From assembly GCF_014892575.1 (NCBI RefSeq), contig NZ_JADBGI010000030.1, forward strand, positions 1 through 64,000: a stretch of 64,000 bases of DNA. The letters are read 5' to 3'. Under the pieces are notes generated by a model. The model had not been told where the DNA came from. It ran no database searches and saw only the letters and a list, made by a program, of their open reading frames with translations. Source of the stretch: Nocardiopsis coralli (GTDB taxonomy: Bacteria; Actinomycetota; Actinomycetes; Streptosporangiales; Streptosporangiaceae). The position numbers were made by a program, and so were the translations under genes. Shown piece after piece: positions 62,610-64,000 of the stretch (position 1 is the first letter of the stretch; each line of letters starts with the position of its first letter).

Positions 62610-63920
62610 GTGGAAACCAGGAGCCCAGGGCACGACCCCGTGCCCGTGACCGGCCAGGGAGCGGTCGACGCCGCCCCCGGCGCCAGTGCTGTCCACAGAG
62701 GCGGGCCGCACAGGCCCGACTCCCCGGGTGGCGACGGCGTCCTGAACAAGCGGGTGGAGGCTACCGTCGAATCGGTTGACGTACTTCTGGTCGAGGACGA
62801 CCCCGGCGATGCCATGCTGGCCGAGGAGTTGCTCGCCGACACGGTCCTGACGACCCGTATCACCTGGGTGGAGACCCTCAAGGACGCCAAGGAGAAGCTC
62901 CGCAACTTCCGCGGCTGTGTCCTGCTGGACCTCAACCTCCCCGACGCGCAGGGTCTGGATCTGCTGCGCCAGGTCCTCGACGCCGCACCCTCGGCGGCGG
63001 TGGTGGTCCTGACCGGCCTCGACGACGAGCACGAAGGGCTGGCCGCGGTCGCCGCGGGTGCCCAGGACTACCTCGTCAAGGGCCAGGTCGACGGTTCCCT
63101 GCTCGCCCGCAGCCTGCGCTACTCCGTCGAACGCAAACGCGCCGACGAGAACGTGCGCAAACTCCGCGAGGCCCGCATGCGCGCCCGGGAGAACATGCGC
63201 CTGGAACGAGGTCTCCTGCCCCAGGTGCTGTTGGAGCGCTCCCCCCTCAGCCACCGCGCCTACTACCGCCCCGGCCGCAAGCGCGCGCTCGTGGGCGGCG
63301 ACTTCTACGACGCCGTCGAGAAGGACGGCACCACGCACGTGCTCATCGGCGACGTCAGCGGCCACGGCCCCGACGAGGCCGCCCTCGGGGTCAGCCTGCG
63401 CATCGCCTGGCGCGCGCTCATCATGGGCGGGGTCGCCGAGCACGAGGTCCTGTCCCACCTCGAGGGCATCCTGGTCAGCGAGCGCGCGCAGGAGGAGATG
63501 TACGCGACGCTTTGCATGGCCAGCCTGGACACCGGGACCGACCGGATGCGCGTGCGGGTGCTCGGCCACCCGCCGCCCATGGTCATCCGCGACGGTGAGG
63601 TGAAGGAGATCCAGGCCTCGCCGCAGCCCCCGCTCGGGGTGTTCCCCGTCGAACCCGACTCCGAGCCCGACGTCTTCTCCCTGCCCGAGGGCTCCAGCGT
63701 GCTCTTCTACACCGACGGGCTCGTCGACGCCTACGACGACGGCCCGCCCGAGCGCCTGGAGGTCCAGGGACTGCGCCGCCTCGTCGGCCGCATCCTGGGG
63801 CAGGGGGTGTCGCTGAACCACCTCCCCGAGCACGTCGTCGACGAGGCCGAACGCAGCAACGGCGGCCCGCTGCAGGACGACGTGGCCATGCTCCTGGTCA
63901 AGCACGGGGAACCGAAGTGA
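62610..63920 (+). CDS. Response regulator with PP2C/SpoIIE-type phosphatase output domain
   Basis: 436 residues. After about 48 polar residues a receiver domain runs about 50-170 (VDVLLVEDDPGDAML, phospho-acceptor Asp in CVLLDLNLPDAQG, Lys in YLVKGQ). A short coiled coil (EARMRARENMRLERGLLPQ) joins it to a PP2C domain (ALVGGDFYDAV, HVLIGDVSGHGPDEAAL, LFYTDGLVDA, LQDDVAMLLV). Such proteins dephosphorylate anti-anti-sigma factors. GTG 62610 has GGAGG at 6 nt; GTG 62754 is a shorter alternative. The stop overlaps the next start (GTGA). Confidence 0.9.
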   Translation: METRSPGHDPVPVTGQGAVDAAPGASAVHRGGPHRPDSPGGDGVLNKRVEATVESVDVLLVEDDPGDAMLAEELLADTVLTTRITWVETLKDAKEKLRNFRGCVLLDLNLPDAQGLDLLRQVLDAAPSAAVVVLTGLDDEHEGLAAVAAGAQDYLVKGQVDGSLLARSLRYSVERKRADENVRKLREARMRARENMRLERGLLPQVLLERSPLSHRAYYRPGRKRALVGGDFYDAVEKDGTTHVLIGDVSGHGPDEAALGVSLRIAWRALIMGGVAEHEVLSHLEGILVSERAQEEMYATLCMASLDTGTDRMRVRVLGHPPPMVIRDGEVKEIQASPQPPLGVFPVEPDSEPDVFSLPEGSSVLFYTDGLVDAYDDGPPERLEVQGLRRLVGRILGQGVSLNHLPEHVVDEAERSNGGPLQDDVAMLLVKHGEPK

Positions 63921-64000
63921 GCACCGGAAGCGGCAGCGGCCCCGAGGACCCGGACTCGCAGGGATGGCCCGGGGACCCGCAGGGACACGGCGCCGACCGG
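63917..64000 (+). CDS. Partial gene running off the window edge
   Basis: GTG 63917 overlaps the phosphatase stop as GTGA, and 28 codons follow without a stop: a polar Gly/Ser/Pro/Asp start (VSTGSGSGPEDPDSQG). The translational coupling suggests a partner of the response regulator, most often a sensor histidine kinase in such pairs, but the visible part has no diagnostic motif. Confidence 0.6.
   Translation, partial: MSTGSGSGPEDPDSQGWPGDPQGHGADR

Noticed and set aside
62309-62779. 156-codon Arg-rich plus-strand frame before the response regulator
   Set aside because: No ribosome-binding site or domain; composition typical of an out-of-frame GC-rich shadow overlapping the regulator start.

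Overview
The window is chromosomal DNA from a high-GC (about 70% or more) Gram-positive actinomycete. Support comes from strong G/C bias at third codon positions, frequent GTG and TTG starts, and typical actinobacterial families (DUF3618, DUF4429-SHOCT, NrtR next to nadA, a gcvT-type riboswitch, SpoIIE-type phosphatases). A Nocardiopsis-like member of Streptosporangiales is my best guess from gene content; no sequence search was possible. I see no prophage, insertion sequence or CRISPR array. This is mostly core chromosome, with one repeat-rich gene-free island at 47.7-48.7 kb.

Layout. 0-1 kb: the end of an rRNA operon (5S rRNA and terminator), then a small methyltransferase. 1.3-5.6 kb: a bifunctional penicillin-binding protein with a huge acidic N-terminus. 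5.8-9.0 kb (minus): a translationally coupled glycosyltransferase / methyltransferase / prenyltransferase-like operon. 9.2-11.2 kb: an MBL-fold hydrolase divergent from a KstR-like TetR regulator, with palindromic sites between them. 11.3-12.8 kb: an ECF-sigma-like protein fused to a membrane segment and acidic tail. 13.1-15.7 kb: nadA divergent from its probable NrtR regulator, then a HAD protein. 16-19.5 kb: a four-gene glycine betaine/choline-type ABC importer. 19.6-25.6 kb: flavin reductase, SppA peptidase, a lipoprotein and a paired active/inactive M16 peptidase. 25.9-32.3 kb: Ser/Thr kinase, an odd tRNA with a UAG anticodon, Bcp peroxiredoxin, a CDP-alcohol phosphatidyltransferase, a PLP-dependent racemase/aldolase-like enzyme and PurU. 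32.5-35.4 kb: CsbD plus an Asp23/Gls24-AmaP envelope-stress cluster.

36.2-40.9 kb (minus): a tandem glycine riboswitch controls gcvT-gcvH-glyA-sdaA, a route from glycine to serine to pyruvate plus ammonia. 41-42 kb: a class D beta-lactamase-like lipoprotein that has lost the SxxK and KTG motifs. 42-47.7 kb: a two-domain Lrp regulator divergent from amidohydrolase / AbgT transporter / amidohydrolase genes, probably a peptide or acyl-amino-acid uptake and hydrolysis system. 47.7-48.7 kb: a non-coding island of degenerate 69-71 bp repeats and a duplicated hairpin. 48.7-56.4 kb: class I DAHP synthase, an AMP-forming acyl-CoA synthetase, a DUF4429-SHOCT protein, proline iminopeptidase and a large DUF4153-like membrane protein. 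56.6-62.3 kb: a 3Fe-4S-type ferredoxin and convergent ferredoxin reductase, asparaginase, a DEDDh exonuclease, a TetR regulator and heme oxygenase. 62.6-64 kb: a response-regulator-phosphatase coupled to a gene that runs off the window.

The most unusual items are the UAG-anticodon class I tRNA (27.3 kb), the repeat/hairpin island (47.7-48.7 kb), the pseudo-beta-lactamase (41 kb), apparent CTG starts (1.3 and 7.66 kb), the sigma/membrane fusion (11.3 kb) and an 8-codon reading frame holding the only good ribosome-binding site in front of the kinase (25.9 kb).
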